DNA from: Gammaproteobacteria bacterium
GTDB taxonomy: Bacteria > Pseudomonadota > Gammaproteobacteria > Pseudomonadales > M0112
DNA length: 12,062 bases
NCBI GenBank assembly: GCA_006227085.1
Contig: SBFY01000138.1
Location: 1-12,062 of the forward strand
Direction: 5' to 3'
The position numbers and the translations under genes are program-made. The notes beneath the pieces are model-generated. The model was given only the letters and a program-made list of their open reading frames with translations, searched no databases and was not told the DNA's origin. Below, one piece after another: positions 4,954-12,062 of the stretch (the first letter of the stretch is position 1; each line of letters begins with the position of its first letter).

Positions 4954-7320
4954 ATGCAAGTGAGCATCGCATGGCTGAATGAATGGCTGGAAAAACCGGT
5001 CGCAGCAGATGCGTTGGCGGCACAATTGACCATGGCCGGATTGGAAGTTGATGCCGTGGTGCCGGCCGCTGGTGCATTCAGTGGTGTCGTGGTGGGCGAG
5101 ATCCTTTCCTGTGACAAGCATCCGGAAGCTGATCGCCTGCGTGTGTGCCAGGTATCGGATGGCGAGAAAACCTTGCAAGTGGTGTGTGGCGCCCCTAATG
5201 CAGCGGCAGGCCTGAAAGTGCCATTTGCCACGGTGGGTGCTGTGCTGCCAGGTGACAAGAAAATCGGTCAGGCCAAACTGCGTGGTGTGGAATCCTTTGG
5301 CATGTTGTGCGGTGCCAGTGAATTGGGCATTGATGTGGAAGGCGATGGCTTGTTTGTGTTGCCAGCTGATGCGCCGGTGGGTGAAAACCTGCGTGCTTAC
5401 CTGCAACTGGATGACACCTTGCTTGAGCTGGACCTGACGCCCAATCGCGGTGATTGTCTGGGTATGCGTGGTTTGGCGCGTGAAGTGGCGGCGCTGAACG
5501 ATATGGCCTTGTGTGAACCGGCGATACCCGCTGTGCCGGCCACGATTGATGCCGTGCCAGCCATTCGTCTTGAGTCAGCAGCGTGTCCGCGTTACGCCGG
5601 TCGCCTCATTCGCGGTGTGAATGCCAAGGCACCGAGCCCCTTGTGGATGCAGGAACGGCTGCGTCGTGCCGGTATCCGTTCGATTGATGCGATTGTGGAT
5701 GTGACCAATTACATCATGCTCGAACTCGGCCAGCCGATGCATGCCTTTGATGTGGCCAAACTGGAAGGTGGTGTTTGTGCGCGTATGGCGCGCAAGGATG
5801 AACGCCTGGTGCTGCTGGATGGCAGCGAGAAAACCTTGTCTGCTGACACACTGGTGATTGCAGACGACAACAAGGCATTGGCGATAGCGGGTGTCATGGG
5901 TGGCGAGCATTCCGGTGTCAGTGAGGCCACGCAGGATATTCTGCTGGAGTCGGCGTTTTTTGATGCGATTGCCTTGGCAGGCAAGGCGCGCCAATACGGC
6001 TTGCATACGGATAGTTCGCACCGTTTTGAACGCGGTGTCGACCCGCAAGGGCAATGTCGCGCTATTGAGCGCGCCACACGCTTGTTGCTCGATATTGTCG
6101 GTGGACAGGCCGGCCCGGTGGTGTTGGTGGAGTCGGCTGCAGTGCCGGCGGATGTCACGGTTGGGTTGCGGCATGACACCATTACGCGTGTGCTGGGGGT
6201 AACCCTGCCGCACACCGAAGTGGCTGCCGTGCTGGAGCGATTGGGATGCCAGTTGTCTGCAACAGGAGAGGGCTGGCAGGTCGCCGTGCCCAGTTGGCGT
6301 TTTGATATCCGCCGGGAAGTGGACCTGGTTGAGGAAGTGGCACGCGTGTATGGCTATAACCGGTTGCCGGTGGCGGCGCCGCGCTATGCGATGCAACTCA
6401 AACCACAAAGCGAAACCCGTGTCAGTGAAGATCGCTACCGGGATTGCCTGGTGGATCGAGGGTACCGTGAAGCCATCACTTACAGTTTTGTTGACCCGGC
6501 TTTCCAGCAGCGCCTGTTGGGTCGGCCAGCGGCGGTCATGGTGCAGAACCCGATTGCCTCGGATATGGCGGCCATGCGCCTGTCCCTGTGGCCAGGTTTG
6601 CTGAAAGCCGTGTTGGGTAACCTGCACCGGCAACAGCAGCGGGTGCGCCTGTTTGAGATTGGGTTGGTATTTGAGGGGCAGGAAGCTGACCAGCAGCCTC
6701 GCCGGATTGCCGGGGTGGCCTGTGGCCTGGCCCAGGAGCCGCATTGGGGCGGGAAGGGGCGGCCTGTCGACTTTTTTGACGCCAAAGGTGATGTTGAAGC
6801 CCTGTTGGCGTTGTCAGGCGCCGGTCGGGATATCCGCTTCGAGGCGGCCGTGAACCCCTCCTTGCATCCCGGGCAGTCTGCCTGTATCCGGGTGGATGGG
6901 CAGGTTGTGGGCTGGGTCGGGGCCCTGCATCCGCAGCTCCAGCAGCAGCTGGAGCTGACTGGCGCGACCTATCTCTTTGAGTTATCCTTGAACCCGTCTG
7001 GATCAGGAAAGCTCCCAAGTTTCAAAAACTTATCAAGGTTTCCTGAGACGCGACGGGATTTGGCGCTGGTGCTGGATAGCACTGTTCCTGCCCAGGCAGT
7101 GGCCGATGCCATGCGTGAGTTGGCGGGTGAGCACCTGAAAGCGCTGGATGTGTTTGACCAATTTACCGGCGCAGAGCTGGGTGAGAATAAAAAGAGTCTG
7201 GGTTTCGCCATGGTGTTCCAGCATCCGGAGCGTACCCTGACCGATGAAGAAATCACCTCGGTGATGGATCGCATCATGCAGGGCATGAGCGACCGTTTCG
7301 GGGCGATAGTGAGGACATAA
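4954..7320 (+). CDS. pheT: phenylalanine-tRNA ligase beta subunit
   Basis: The beta chain of PheRS, which binds tRNA-Phe and hydrolyses Tyr-tRNA-Phe. It has 788 residues (E. coli 795). ATG at 4954 has GGGAG (4941-4945) eight bases upstream and starts MQVSIAWLNEWL, usual for the family. Visible domains: an OB-fold tRNA-binding domain at about 43-150 (GEILSCDKHPEADRLRVC, GAPNAAAGLKVPFATVGAVLPG, GMLCGASELGI); the B3/B4 editing domain around 200-380, with DVTNYIMLELGQPMHAFD near 248-265; a B5 domain around 400-476; a core fold with EEVARVYGYNRLP; and a C-terminal ferredoxin-like anticodon-binding domain from about 690 (LSRFPETRRDLALVLDS). The stop is one base from the ihfA ATG, so ihfA is probably translated from the same message. 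Confidence 0.98.
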   Translation: MQVSIAWLNEWLEKPVAADALAAQLTMAGLEVDAVVPAAGAFSGVVVGEILSCDKHPEADRLRVCQVSDGEKTLQVVCGAPNAAAGLKVPFATVGAVLPGDKKIGQAKLRGVESFGMLCGASELGIDVEGDGLFVLPADAPVGENLRAYLQLDDTLLELDLTPNRGDCLGMRGLAREVAALNDMALCEPAIPAVPATIDAVPAIRLESAACPRYAGRLIRGVNAKAPSPLWMQERLRRAGIRSIDAIVDVTNYIMLELGQPMHAFDVAKLEGGVCARMARKDERLVLLDGSEKTLSADTLVIADDNKALAIAGVMGGEHSGVSEATQDILLESAFFDAIALAGKARQYGLHTDSSHRFERGVDPQGQCRAIERATRLLLDIVGGQAGPVVLVESAAVPADVTVGLRHDTITRVLGVTLPHTEVAAVLERLGCQLSATGEGWQVAVPSWRFDIRREVDLVEEVARVYGYNRLPVAAPRYAMQLKPQSETRVSEDRYRDCLVDRGYREAITYSFVDPAFQQRLLGRPAAVMVQNPIASDMAAMRLSLWPGLLKAVLGNLHRQQQRVRLFEIGLVFEGQEADQQPRRIAGVACGLAQEPHWGGKGRPVDFFDAKGDVEALLALSGAGRDIRFEAAVNPSLHPGQSACIRVDGQVVGWVGALHPQLQQQLELTGATYLFELSLNPSGSGKLPSFKNLSRFPETRRDLALVLDSTVPAQAVADAMRELAGEHLKALDVFDQFTGAELGENKKSLGFAMVFQHPERTLTDEEITSVMDRIMQGMSDRFGAIVRT

Positions 7321-7321
7321 G

Positions 7322-7639
7322 ATGAGTGATGACGACAAAGGCGCACTGACCAAGGCTGAAATGGCGGATCGCCTGTTTGAAGAGCTCGGCTTGAACAAGC
7401 GGGAAGCCAAGGAACTGGTGGAAATGTTTTTTGATGAAATCACCAAGTCCCTCGAGAATAACCAGCAGGTGAAATTGTCCGGGTTCGGTAATTTTGACTT
7501 GCGCAGCAAGCGTTCGCGGCCCGGCCGTAACCCGAAAACGGGTGAGGAAATACCGATCAGCGCCCGCCGCGTTGTGACCTTCCGCCCGGGGCAGAAACTC
7601 AAGGCCAGGGTAGAAGCCTATGTCGGCCCCAAGCACTGA
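7322..7639 (+). CDS. ihfA: integration host factor alpha subunit (IHF-alpha)
   Basis: The alpha half of the heterodimeric IHF, a nucleoid protein that bends specific DNA sites by more than 160 degrees and helps recombination, replication and sigma54 promoters. It has 105 residues; E. coli has 99, and the difference is mostly a short acidic N-terminal extension (MSDDDKG). The family body starts at ALTKAEMADRLFEELGLNKREAKELV. KLSGFGNFDLRSK and RPGRNPKTGEEIPI form the beta arm; P71 corresponds to the intercalating proline (E. coli P65). RRVVTFRPGQKLK follows. ATG at 7322 has GAGG (7311-7314) seven bases upstream, inside the end of pheT. The conserved position after pheT and the GRNPKTGE arm separate it from HU and IHF-beta. 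Confidence 0.97.
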   Translation: MSDDDKGALTKAEMADRLFEELGLNKREAKELVEMFFDEITKSLENNQQVKLSGFGNFDLRSKRSRPGRNPKTGEEIPISARRVVTFRPGQKLKARVEAYVGPKH

Positions 7640-7979
7640 AGCGACTGAGCTGCCCCCCATCCCGGGCAAGCGGTATTTCACGATCGGTGAAGTGAGTGAC
7701 CTGTGCGCCGTCAAGCCACATGTCCTGCGTTATTGGGAGCAGGAATTCCCGCAGCTCAAGCCGGTCAAGCGTCGTGGTAACCGGCGTTATTACCAGCGAC
7801 AGGATGTGCTGGTGATCCGCCAGATCCGGAATCTCCTCTATGATCAGGGCTTTACCATTGGTGGTGCCCGCCAACGCCTGTCGGGCGATCAAAACCGTGA
7901 AGAAGCCACTCCGTATAAACAGCTGTTGCGGCAGATGATCAGTGAGCTGGAAGACCTGTTGCGTGAGATGCGTTCCTGA
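7620..7979 (+). CDS. MerR-family transcriptional regulator downstream of ihfA
   Basis: A 119-residue protein whose residues about 19-88 form a MerR-type winged helix-turn-helix: YFTIGEVSDLCAVKPHVLRYWEQEFPQL, then the wing RRGNRRYY (51-58), then a helix ending GFTIGGARQRL. MerR proteins bind as dimers and usually have a C-terminal dimerisation helix and an effector domain. Here only about 30 residues follow, forming a charged helix (LLRQMISELEDLLREMRS) with no cysteines for metal binding, so no effector can be inferred. ATG at 7620 lies 20 bases inside ihfA in another frame; AGGG (7607-7610) is nine bases upstream. The overlap implies co-translation with ihfA. The same neighbour follows ihfA in pseudomonads, from memory. 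Its targets are unknown to me. I see no terminator before tRNA-Pro. Confidence 0.93.
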   Translation: MSAPSTEATELPPIPGKRYFTIGEVSDLCAVKPHVLRYWEQEFPQLKPVKRRGNRRYYQRQDVLVIRQIRNLLYDQGFTIGGARQRLSGDQNREEATPYKQLLRQMISELEDLLREMRS

Positions 7980-7990
7980 TCCGGACTCGG

Positions 7991-8019
7991 TTCACTTGCC
8001 CTGTTGATTCCTGTATTAT
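7991..8019 (+). promoter_or_regulatory. probable sigma70-type promoter for tRNA-Pro
   Basis: TTCACT (7991-7996, four of six matches) and TATTAT (8014-8019, five of six) are 17 bases apart. The start should fall near 8026, about eight bases before the mature tRNA, after a GC-containing discriminator (CGCCGC). The arrangement mirrors the tRNA-Val promoter but is a weaker match. Confidence 0.65.
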
Positions 8020-8033
8020 CGCCGCTCTTTTTT

Positions 8034-8110
8034 CGGGGCGTAGCGCAGCTTGGTAGCGCACCACACTGGGGGTGTGGGGGTCGCAGGTTCAAATCCTGCC
8101 GTCCCGACCA
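8034..8110 (+). tRNA. tRNA-Pro, anticodon GGG
   Basis: A complete 77-base cloverleaf. The acceptor arm CGGGGCG (8034-8040) pairs with CGTCCCG (8100-8106) with one G-U pair. The D stem is GCGC/GCGC. The anticodon stem CCACA (8061-8065) pairs with TGTGG (8073-8077) around the loop CTGGGGG, with anticodon GGG at 8068-8070. The T arm is GCAGG/CCTGC around TTCAAAT. Discriminator A is at 8107 and CCA is encoded at 8108-8110. It reads the proline codon CCC (and CCU). The sequence closely resembles the E. coli GGG isoacceptor. Confidence 0.97.
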
Positions 8111-8131
8111 ATTTCAGCAATCCATGACCGT

Positions 8132-8153
8132 AACAGCGCCCGCAGCGCTTGTT
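8132..8153 (+). other. hairpin downstream of tRNA-Pro, possible weak terminator
   Basis: AACAGCGC (8132-8139) can pair with GCGC (8145-8148) plus TGTT (8150-8153), with T8149 bulged and a five-base loop. No U-tract follows, so it is not a convincing intrinsic terminator, but it is the only strong stem just after the tRNA and may mark its 3' processing or termination region. Confidence 0.3.
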
Positions 8154-8226
8154 GGGCTTGGTATTGCCGGGGTTGGCAGGTGTCTCGCCGGGCTGTGAGC
8201 CAGTCGCTGTTGCCTGCCTTTCGGGT

Positions 8227-8255
8227 TTGATTGGATGGGGTGTAGCCAGTACAGT
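8227..8255 (+). promoter_or_regulatory. candidate sigma70 promoter for the pnt operon
   Basis: TTGATT (8227-8232) and TACAGT (8250-8255), each four of six matches, are separated by 17 bases. Transcription would start near 8262, about 59 bases before the pntAA start. It is the best pair I found by eye in the 210-base gap between tRNA-Pro and pntAA. Matches this weak occur by chance, so this is a candidate only. Confidence 0.35.
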
Positions 8256-8269
8256 AGGCACCCTTTTGG

Positions 8270-8292
8270 GGGCAAGCTTGCTGGCTTTGCCC
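8270..8292 (+). other. small hairpin in the pntAA leader
   Basis: GGGCAA (8270-8275) can pair with TTGCCC (8287-8292), extended inward by GC/GC with a one-base bulge. It ends 28 bases before the pntAA start and would lie in the leader of a transcript from the candidate promoter at 8227-8255. No T-run follows. A role is not shown. Confidence 0.3.
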
Positions 8293-8320
8293 GGCATTGC
8301 AGCGAGAACGGGGGTGTTCA

Positions 8321-9484
8321 GTGATTATTGGTGTCCCGAAGGAAGTGTGCCCGGGTGAGACCCGGGTAGCGTTGGTTCCAGCCAATGTGGCAGCGCTGGT
8401 CAAGAAAGGGCAGCAAGTCCTGGTTGAGCAGGGCGCTGGGGAAACGGCCGGTTATCCGGATGCCCAGTACACTGAAGCCGGTGCCAGCCTGGTGAGCCGC
8501 GAAGACGTGTTTGCCAAGGCCGATATCATTGCCCAGGTACAAACTGCGGGGCAGAACCGCGTGAATGGCGAGCAGGATGTTGCCCGCCTGAAAAAGGGCC
8601 AGTTACTGATTGGCTCAATGGATCCCCTGGGGAATCCTGCGTTTGCCCAGCAATTGGCGCAAACCGGTGCCAGTGGTATGGCGATGGAGCTGATTCCCCG
8701 GATCAGCCGCGCCCAAAGCATGGATGTGCTGTCTTCCATGGCGATGATTGCTGGTTACAAAGCCGTGCTGATTGCTGCCAGTACCAGTCCGCGTACGTTT
8801 CCGATGAACATGACCGCTGCAGGCACCTTGAGCCCGGCACGCGTCTTTATTATGGGAGCGGGTGTTGCAGGGCTGCAGGCTTGTGCAACGGCCCGTCGCC
8901 TGGGCGCCGTGGTAGAAGCCTACGATGTGCGTGCTGCTGCCCGCGAACAAATCCTGTCTGTGGGTGCCAAGCCGATCGAATTGAAAATTGATACGGCCGG
9001 CGCTGAAGGCAAGGGTGGTTATGCGGCAGAGCAAAGTGAGGAATTTATCCGCAAGCAGCGCGAAGCCATGGGTGATGTGCTGGCGCAGCAGGATGTGGTG
9101 ATTACCACTGCAGCCATTCCGGGGGCGAAATCCCCTGTGTTGGTCACGGCTGAGATGGTCAAGCGCATGAAACCGGGCTCCGTGATTGTGGACCTGGCGG
9201 CTGAGCGTGGCGGTAACTGTGAACTGACCAAGTTGGGTGAAACGGTGATTGCCCATGGCGTGACGATTCTTGGCCCTGAGAACGTGCCGGCAACGGTACC
9301 GTTCCATGCCAGCCAGATGTATGGCAAGAATGTTGAAAACACCTTGATGCACTTGATCGACAAGGACGGCAACCTGCAATACGACCTGGAAGACGAAATC
9401 GTGGTGGGTACGCTGGTGGCACATAACGGTGATGTCCCGCATGCGCGTATGCGTGAATTGCTGAAATTGGCACCCAAGGCTTGA
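8321..9484 (+). CDS. pntAA: proton-translocating NAD(P) transhydrogenase subunit alpha 1 (PntAA)
   Basis: The soluble NAD(H)-binding domain I of the membrane transhydrogenase that uses the proton gradient to drive NADH + NADP+ to NAD+ + NADPH. It has 387 residues from the GTG at 8321, starting (M)IIGVPKEVCPGETRVALVP, usual for the family. A GGGGG run (8310-8314) lies six bases upstream. With this start the RQD loop falls at R127, Q132 and D135 (PRISRAQSMD), the same numbers I recall for the R. rubrum protein, which supports the start. The Rossmann motif GAGVAGLQA begins at G179. VDLAAERGGNCE and LGPENVPATVPFHASQMYGKNV are also diagnostic. E. coli fuses this domain with the next in one 510-residue PntA. 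Here they are separate genes, as in R. rubrum and pseudomonads. It is the first gene of a three-gene operon. Confidence 0.96.
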   Translation: MIIGVPKEVCPGETRVALVPANVAALVKKGQQVLVEQGAGETAGYPDAQYTEAGASLVSREDVFAKADIIAQVQTAGQNRVNGEQDVARLKKGQLLIGSMDPLGNPAFAQQLAQTGASGMAMELIPRISRAQSMDVLSSMAMIAGYKAVLIAASTSPRTFPMNMTAAGTLSPARVFIMGAGVAGLQACATARRLGAVVEAYDVRAAAREQILSVGAKPIELKIDTAGAEGKGGYAAEQSEEFIRKQREAMGDVLAQQDVVITTAAIPGAKSPVLVTAEMVKRMKPGSVIVDLAAERGGNCELTKLGETVIAHGVTILGPENVPATVPFHASQMYGKNVENTLMHLIDKDGNLQYDLEDEIVVGTLVAHNGDVPHARMRELLKLAPKA

Positions 9485-9500
9485 TACGGAGGAGATGGAA

Positions 9501-9788
9501 ATGACCCCGATGGTAATGATGCTGCTGTTCGCCTTGTTTGTGATCGCAGTCTTCCTGGGTGTTGAGCTGATTAACAAGGTGCCTGCCACGTTGCATACGC
9601 CGCTCATGTCTGGCTCTAACGCCATTTCCGGTATCACCATTGTTGGCGCAGTGCTGGCCGCAGGACACGGTGGTGACAATACGCTATTGACGGTAGTGGG
9701 CTTCCTTGCCGTGGTATTGGCCACGATCAATGTGGTCGGCGGTTTCCTGGTCACCAATCGCATGCTTGCGATGTTCAAGCGCAAGTAA
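9501..9788 (+). CDS. pntAB: NAD(P) transhydrogenase subunit alpha 2 (PntAB), membrane anchor
   Basis: A 95-residue integral membrane protein forming the alpha part of proton-channel domain II. It shows a hydrophobic segment at about 4-22, the family motif VPATLHTPLMSGSNAISGI (27-45), and two further segments at about 43-55 and 62-85, then a short basic tail. Two ATGs compete, at 9495 and 9501. GGAGGAG (9488-9494) directly touches the first and is well placed only for the second, so 9501 is chosen; starting at 9495 would add two residues. It lies 16 bases after pntAA and 15 before pntB, so the three are one operon. The small size is normal for three-subunit enzymes. Confidence 0.95.
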   Translation: MTPMVMMLLFALFVIAVFLGVELINKVPATLHTPLMSGSNAISGITIVGAVLAAGHGGDNTLLTVVGFLAVVLATINVVGGFLVTNRMLAMFKRK

Positions 9789-9803
9789 GCAGGAGAGATT
9801 GGC

Positions 9804-11240
9804 ATGAATGCGTATGTAATTGAATTTGCCTACCTGGTTTCAGCGGCGCTGTTTATCCTGGGTATCAAGGGGCTGACCAAGCCGAAAACGGCGGTACGGG
9901 GTAATTTGCTGGCGGCCATCGGTATGCTGGTGGCGTTGGTCGCAACCCTGACCCATAAAGAAGTGCTGGCCTATGAGTGGATCATTGCCGGTATGATCCT
10001 CGGCGGCTTGATTGGTGCAGTCATGGCCATCAAGGTGCAGATGACGGCAATGCCGCAAATGGTTGCTGCATTGAACGGCTTTGGCGGTGGTGCTTCCTTG
10101 TTTGTGGCCTGGGCAGAATTTGAAAAGTCCATGCAGCCAGCAACGGGTGTACAAGCCATCATGGCTTCCATGCAGCATGGCGGTGGCTCATCCATTGAAA
10201 TGGTGACGCTGGTAGCAACCGGTGTGGCGGTGTTGATCGGTGCCGTCACATTGACAGGCTCGCTGGTGGCATTTGCCAAGCTGCAGGAGTTTGTGATTTC
10301 CGGCAAGCCTATCGGCTTCAAGGGTATGCAGGCAGTGACAGCTGCCTTGCTGCTGGTTGCATTGTGCGCTATTGGCGCTATTGCCCAGGATTATCATCCG
10401 CAAACCCTCTTTATTGCACTGGTGATTGCAGCGTTGCTGTTGGGCTTGTTGTTGGTGTTGCCGATTGGCGGTGCCGATATGCCCGTGGTGATTGCCCTGT
10501 TGAACTCATATTCCGGTATTGCGGCATCCGCAGCCGGTTTCATCATGGGTAATACGGCCTTGATTGTGACTGGTGCACTGGTCGGCGCCTCTGGCATCAT
10601 CCTGACACAGATCATGTGCAAGGCGATGAACCGCTCATTGACCAACGTGCTGTTCGGTGTGATGGCACCGGCCGGTTCAGGTCCCAGTGATGATGAAGTG
10701 TATGGTGGCAAGGTCAAGTCAGCAGGGGCAGAAGAAATTGCCATGCTGCTTGAAAGTGCGCGTCGCGTGGTGATTGTGCCGGGTTTTGGCTTGGCCATGT
10801 CGCAAGCGCAACATGCGGTGCGTGACCTGACCGACACGATGGAAGGCTTGGGAATTGAGGTGGAATTCGCCATTCACCCGGTGGCGGGTCGTATGCCTGG
10901 TCATATGAACGTCTTGTTGGCAGAAGCCGAGATTTCCTATGACAAGCTGGTGGAAATGGATCGCATCAACCCGACCTTCGAGCAAACTGATGTAGCGATT
11001 GTGATTGGCGCAAACGATGTGACCAATCCGATGGCGCGTGAAGACAAGGGTAGCCCGATTTACGGCATGCCTATCCTGAATGTGGATAAAGCCAAAACGG
11101 TTGTTGTGATCAAGCGCTCCTTGAGCTCTGGTTTTGCTGGTTTGCCGAATCCGTTGTTTGCAGCCGAAAACACTTTGATGTTGTTTGGTGATGGCAAGAA
11201 AGCGGTGCTGGATTTGGTGGCGGCCCTGAAAGAAGGCTGA
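9804..11240 (+). CDS. pntB: NAD(P) transhydrogenase subunit beta (PntB)
   Basis: The beta chain, 478 residues (E. coli 462). The N-terminal part, about 1-285, is a bundle of membrane helices that completes the proton channel, with conserved GGADMPVVIALLNSYSG (D225, N234) and IMCKAMNRS. The C-terminal part, from about 295, is NADP(H)-binding domain III: GPSDDEVYGGKVKSAGAEEIA, the nucleotide-binding loop PGFGLAMSQAQ (326-336), HPVAGRMPGHMNVLLAEA, GANDVTNPMA (402-411) and VIKRSL. Position 91 is Asn (MVAALNGF), where E. coli PntB has His91, a residue implicated in proton transfer; I recall Asn in other three-subunit enzymes. ATG at 9804 has AGGAG (9791-9795) eight bases upstream. A strong terminator follows 15 bases after the stop. 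Confidence 0.97.
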   Translation: MNAYVIEFAYLVSAALFILGIKGLTKPKTAVRGNLLAAIGMLVALVATLTHKEVLAYEWIIAGMILGGLIGAVMAIKVQMTAMPQMVAALNGFGGGASLFVAWAEFEKSMQPATGVQAIMASMQHGGGSSIEMVTLVATGVAVLIGAVTLTGSLVAFAKLQEFVISGKPIGFKGMQAVTAALLLVALCAIGAIAQDYHPQTLFIALVIAALLLGLLLVLPIGGADMPVVIALLNSYSGIAASAAGFIMGNTALIVTGALVGASGIILTQIMCKAMNRSLTNVLFGVMAPAGSGPSDDEVYGGKVKSAGAEEIAMLLESARRVVIVPGFGLAMSQAQHAVRDLTDTMEGLGIEVEFAIHPVAGRMPGHMNVLLAEAEISYDKLVEMDRINPTFEQTDVAIVIGANDVTNPMAREDKGSPIYGMPILNVDKAKTVVVIKRSLSSGFAGLPNPLFAAENTLMLFGDGKKAVLDLVAALKEG

Positions 11241-11255
11241 TTAACGACTCCGTGT

Positions 11256-11290
11256 AAAGTAAAAAGGCCGCAATGCGGCCTTTTTACTTT
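11256..11290. terminator. bidirectional intrinsic terminator between pntB and nnrS
   Basis: A perfect 16-bp stem: 11256-11271 (AAAGTAAAAAGGCCGC) pairs with 11275-11290 (GCGGCCTTTTTACTTT) around the loop AAT. The GC-rich core is flanked by five As on one side and five Ts on the other, so it works for transcripts from either strand. It lies 15 bases after the pntB stop and 25 bases after the nnrS stop on the other strand, as expected between convergent genes. Confidence 0.95.
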
Positions 11291-11315
11291 TCCGGTCTTC
11301 CTGTTTTTCCCGGAG

Positions 11316-12062
11316 TCAGCCCGGTTGCCCGTCAATGCGGGGTTGCCACAGGATGCGGGCATAACCGATCAGGAACGCCGTGAATGCCAGGGCCCACAAC
11401 AATCCGGAGAGTTGTATCCATAGCGGGTATTGACTGCTATCCAGCCACGGCATGACGATGCGCACCAGGGTGCTTGATGTGATGAGCAGGTAAGCGAGGA
11501 TGGCGGTGACCGGTGCGCGCAATTCCCGGCCGGTGTGCCCAAGGGCCACGCGCGACATCATGCCGATCGTCAGTGTACCCACGCAACCAATCGCCAAGGC
11601 ATGTACGCCGGAGCGCATGCTGTCCTGGATGATGCCACTATCAGCCAGGCCCAGCAGCAACAAGCCAATCACCAGCCAGCCATAGCCGAGATACAGTACC
11701 CACAGCAGGGGGATGCCCCATACCCGGCGATCCAGCCATAACAACCAGCACGCTGCCGCTAACAAACTGCACGCGAGGCCAATATAGCCTGCGATGGTGC
11801 CCGGCAGCAGCATATCGGCGACGCAGTAGAGGGCAATGCCGATCAGCAAGCTGATTTCCACAGGGTGTGAGCGTTGGCCGCGATAACCGGGGATGGCTCG
11901 CTCCGAGAAAAACGGGATCACGCGTCCGCCAATCAAGGCCACCAGTAGCAACACGGCCATCAATCCGATCCGCCAGGCGCCTTCCAGAACCGGGGCAATG
12001 CCCATGGTGTCGGCATGCATGCCGGCATTGCCGGCAATCAGCAATGCGAGGAAAGCGGGGAC
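11316..12062 (-). CDS. nnrS: NnrS family membrane protein, C-terminal part, 5' end outside window
   Basis: The minus-strand frame is open from the right edge to the stop at 11316-11318, giving the last 248 residues. NnrS proteins are multi-spanning membrane proteins, reported in Rhodobacter to bind haem and copper, and are linked to nitric oxide stress and denitrification. Seen here: several hydrophobic helices; GGRVIPFFSERAIPG (about residues 45-59 of the fragment), a hallmark; PLLWVLYLGYGWLVIG; and HALAIGCVGTLTIGMMSRVALGHTGREL (about 154-181), the most conserved family stretch, with histidines suited to metal or haem binding. The C-terminus ends PRIDGQPG, usual for the family. Full-length members are about 400 residues, so roughly 150 are missing. 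It is convergent to pntB and shares its terminator. No denitrification genes are in view, so the local context adds nothing to its role. Confidence 0.93.
   Translation of the reverse strand, partial: VPAFLALLIAGNAGMHADTMGIAPVLEGAWRIGLMAVLLLVALIGGRVIPFFSERAIPGYRGQRSHPVEISLLIGIALYCVADMLLPGTIAGYIGLACSLLAAACWLLWLDRRVWGIPLLWVLYLGYGWLVIGLLLLGLADSGIIQDSMRSGVHALAIGCVGTLTIGMMSRVALGHTGRELRAPVTAILAYLLITSSTLVRIVMPWLDSSQYPLWIQLSGLLWALAFTAFLIGYARILWQPRIDGQPG

Noticed and set aside
5575..6744. A 389-codon open frame on the minus strand inside pheT
   Set aside because: Antisense shadow of a well-conserved gene; no family resemblance. The similar long minus-strand frames at 630-1565 and 8615-9805 are rejected for the same reason.
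8004..8198. A 64-codon plus-strand frame across tRNA-Pro
   Set aside because: Most of its sequence (VAQLGSAPHWGCGGRRFKSC) is simply translated tRNA, a common false gene; no ribosome binding site is visible.
8149..8358. A 69-codon hydrophobic plus-strand frame in the gap before pntAA
   Set aside because: TTG start, no ribosome binding site, overlaps the start of pntAA by 38 bases, and the G/T-rich sequence alone explains the hydrophobic residues.
1..12062. Mobile elements, phage genes, CRISPR arrays or integration sites at the two tRNA genes
   Set aside because: No transposase, integrase, regularly spaced repeats or duplicated tRNA 3' ends were seen; every large block is accounted for by conserved core genes.

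Overview
The window looks like housekeeping chromosome from a gammaproteobacterium, closest in character to Pseudomonas and its relatives (Pseudomonadales). The evidence is the order uvrB end, tRNA-Val(GAC), thrS-infC-rpmI-rplT-pheS-pheT-ihfA-merR-like gene, tRNA-Pro(GGG). From memory, P. aeruginosa has this order from tRNA-Val to tRNA-Pro. The protein sequences also resemble pseudomonad ones, for example PheS with an extra four-cysteine loop. The species cannot be named from the window. No mobile element, CRISPR array or phage gene was seen.

Layout. Bases 1-497 hold the end of uvrB (nucleotide excision repair). A strong sigma70-type promoter (512-540) drives tRNA-Val (553-629), which ends at a clear intrinsic terminator (636-674). 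A compact structured leader (675-727) precedes thrS (732-2657). The translation gene cluster follows: infC (2660-3190, apparently an AUC start), rpmI and rplT. After rplT come a 20-base perfect palindrome and a second intrinsic terminator (3858-3893). Then come pheS, pheT, ihfA and a MerR-family regulator that overlaps ihfA by 20 bases. tRNA-Pro (8034-8110) has its own promoter. A 210-base gap leads into pntAA-pntAB-pntB, a three-subunit proton-translocating transhydrogenase. A 16-bp stem terminator (11256-11290) separates pntB from a convergent nnrS-type gene that runs off the right edge.

How the genes work together. thrS, pheS and pheT charge tRNA-Thr and tRNA-Phe. infC supplies initiation factor IF3. 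rpmI and rplT supply two large-subunit proteins. ihfA supplies one half of the IHF nucleoid protein. Two autoregulatory circuits known from E. coli can be read in the DNA. The thrS leader has a hairpin whose loop resembles the tRNA-Thr(GGU) anticodon loop, next to a helix that can hide the ribosome binding site. infC has no canonical start codon at a sensible distance from its ribosome binding site. The pnt operon couples the proton gradient to NADPH production. NnrS-family proteins are linked to nitric oxide stress and denitrification.

The gene content is ordinary. I did not find a new multi-gene system. The observations most worth following are regulatory, above all the thrS leader and the infC start.
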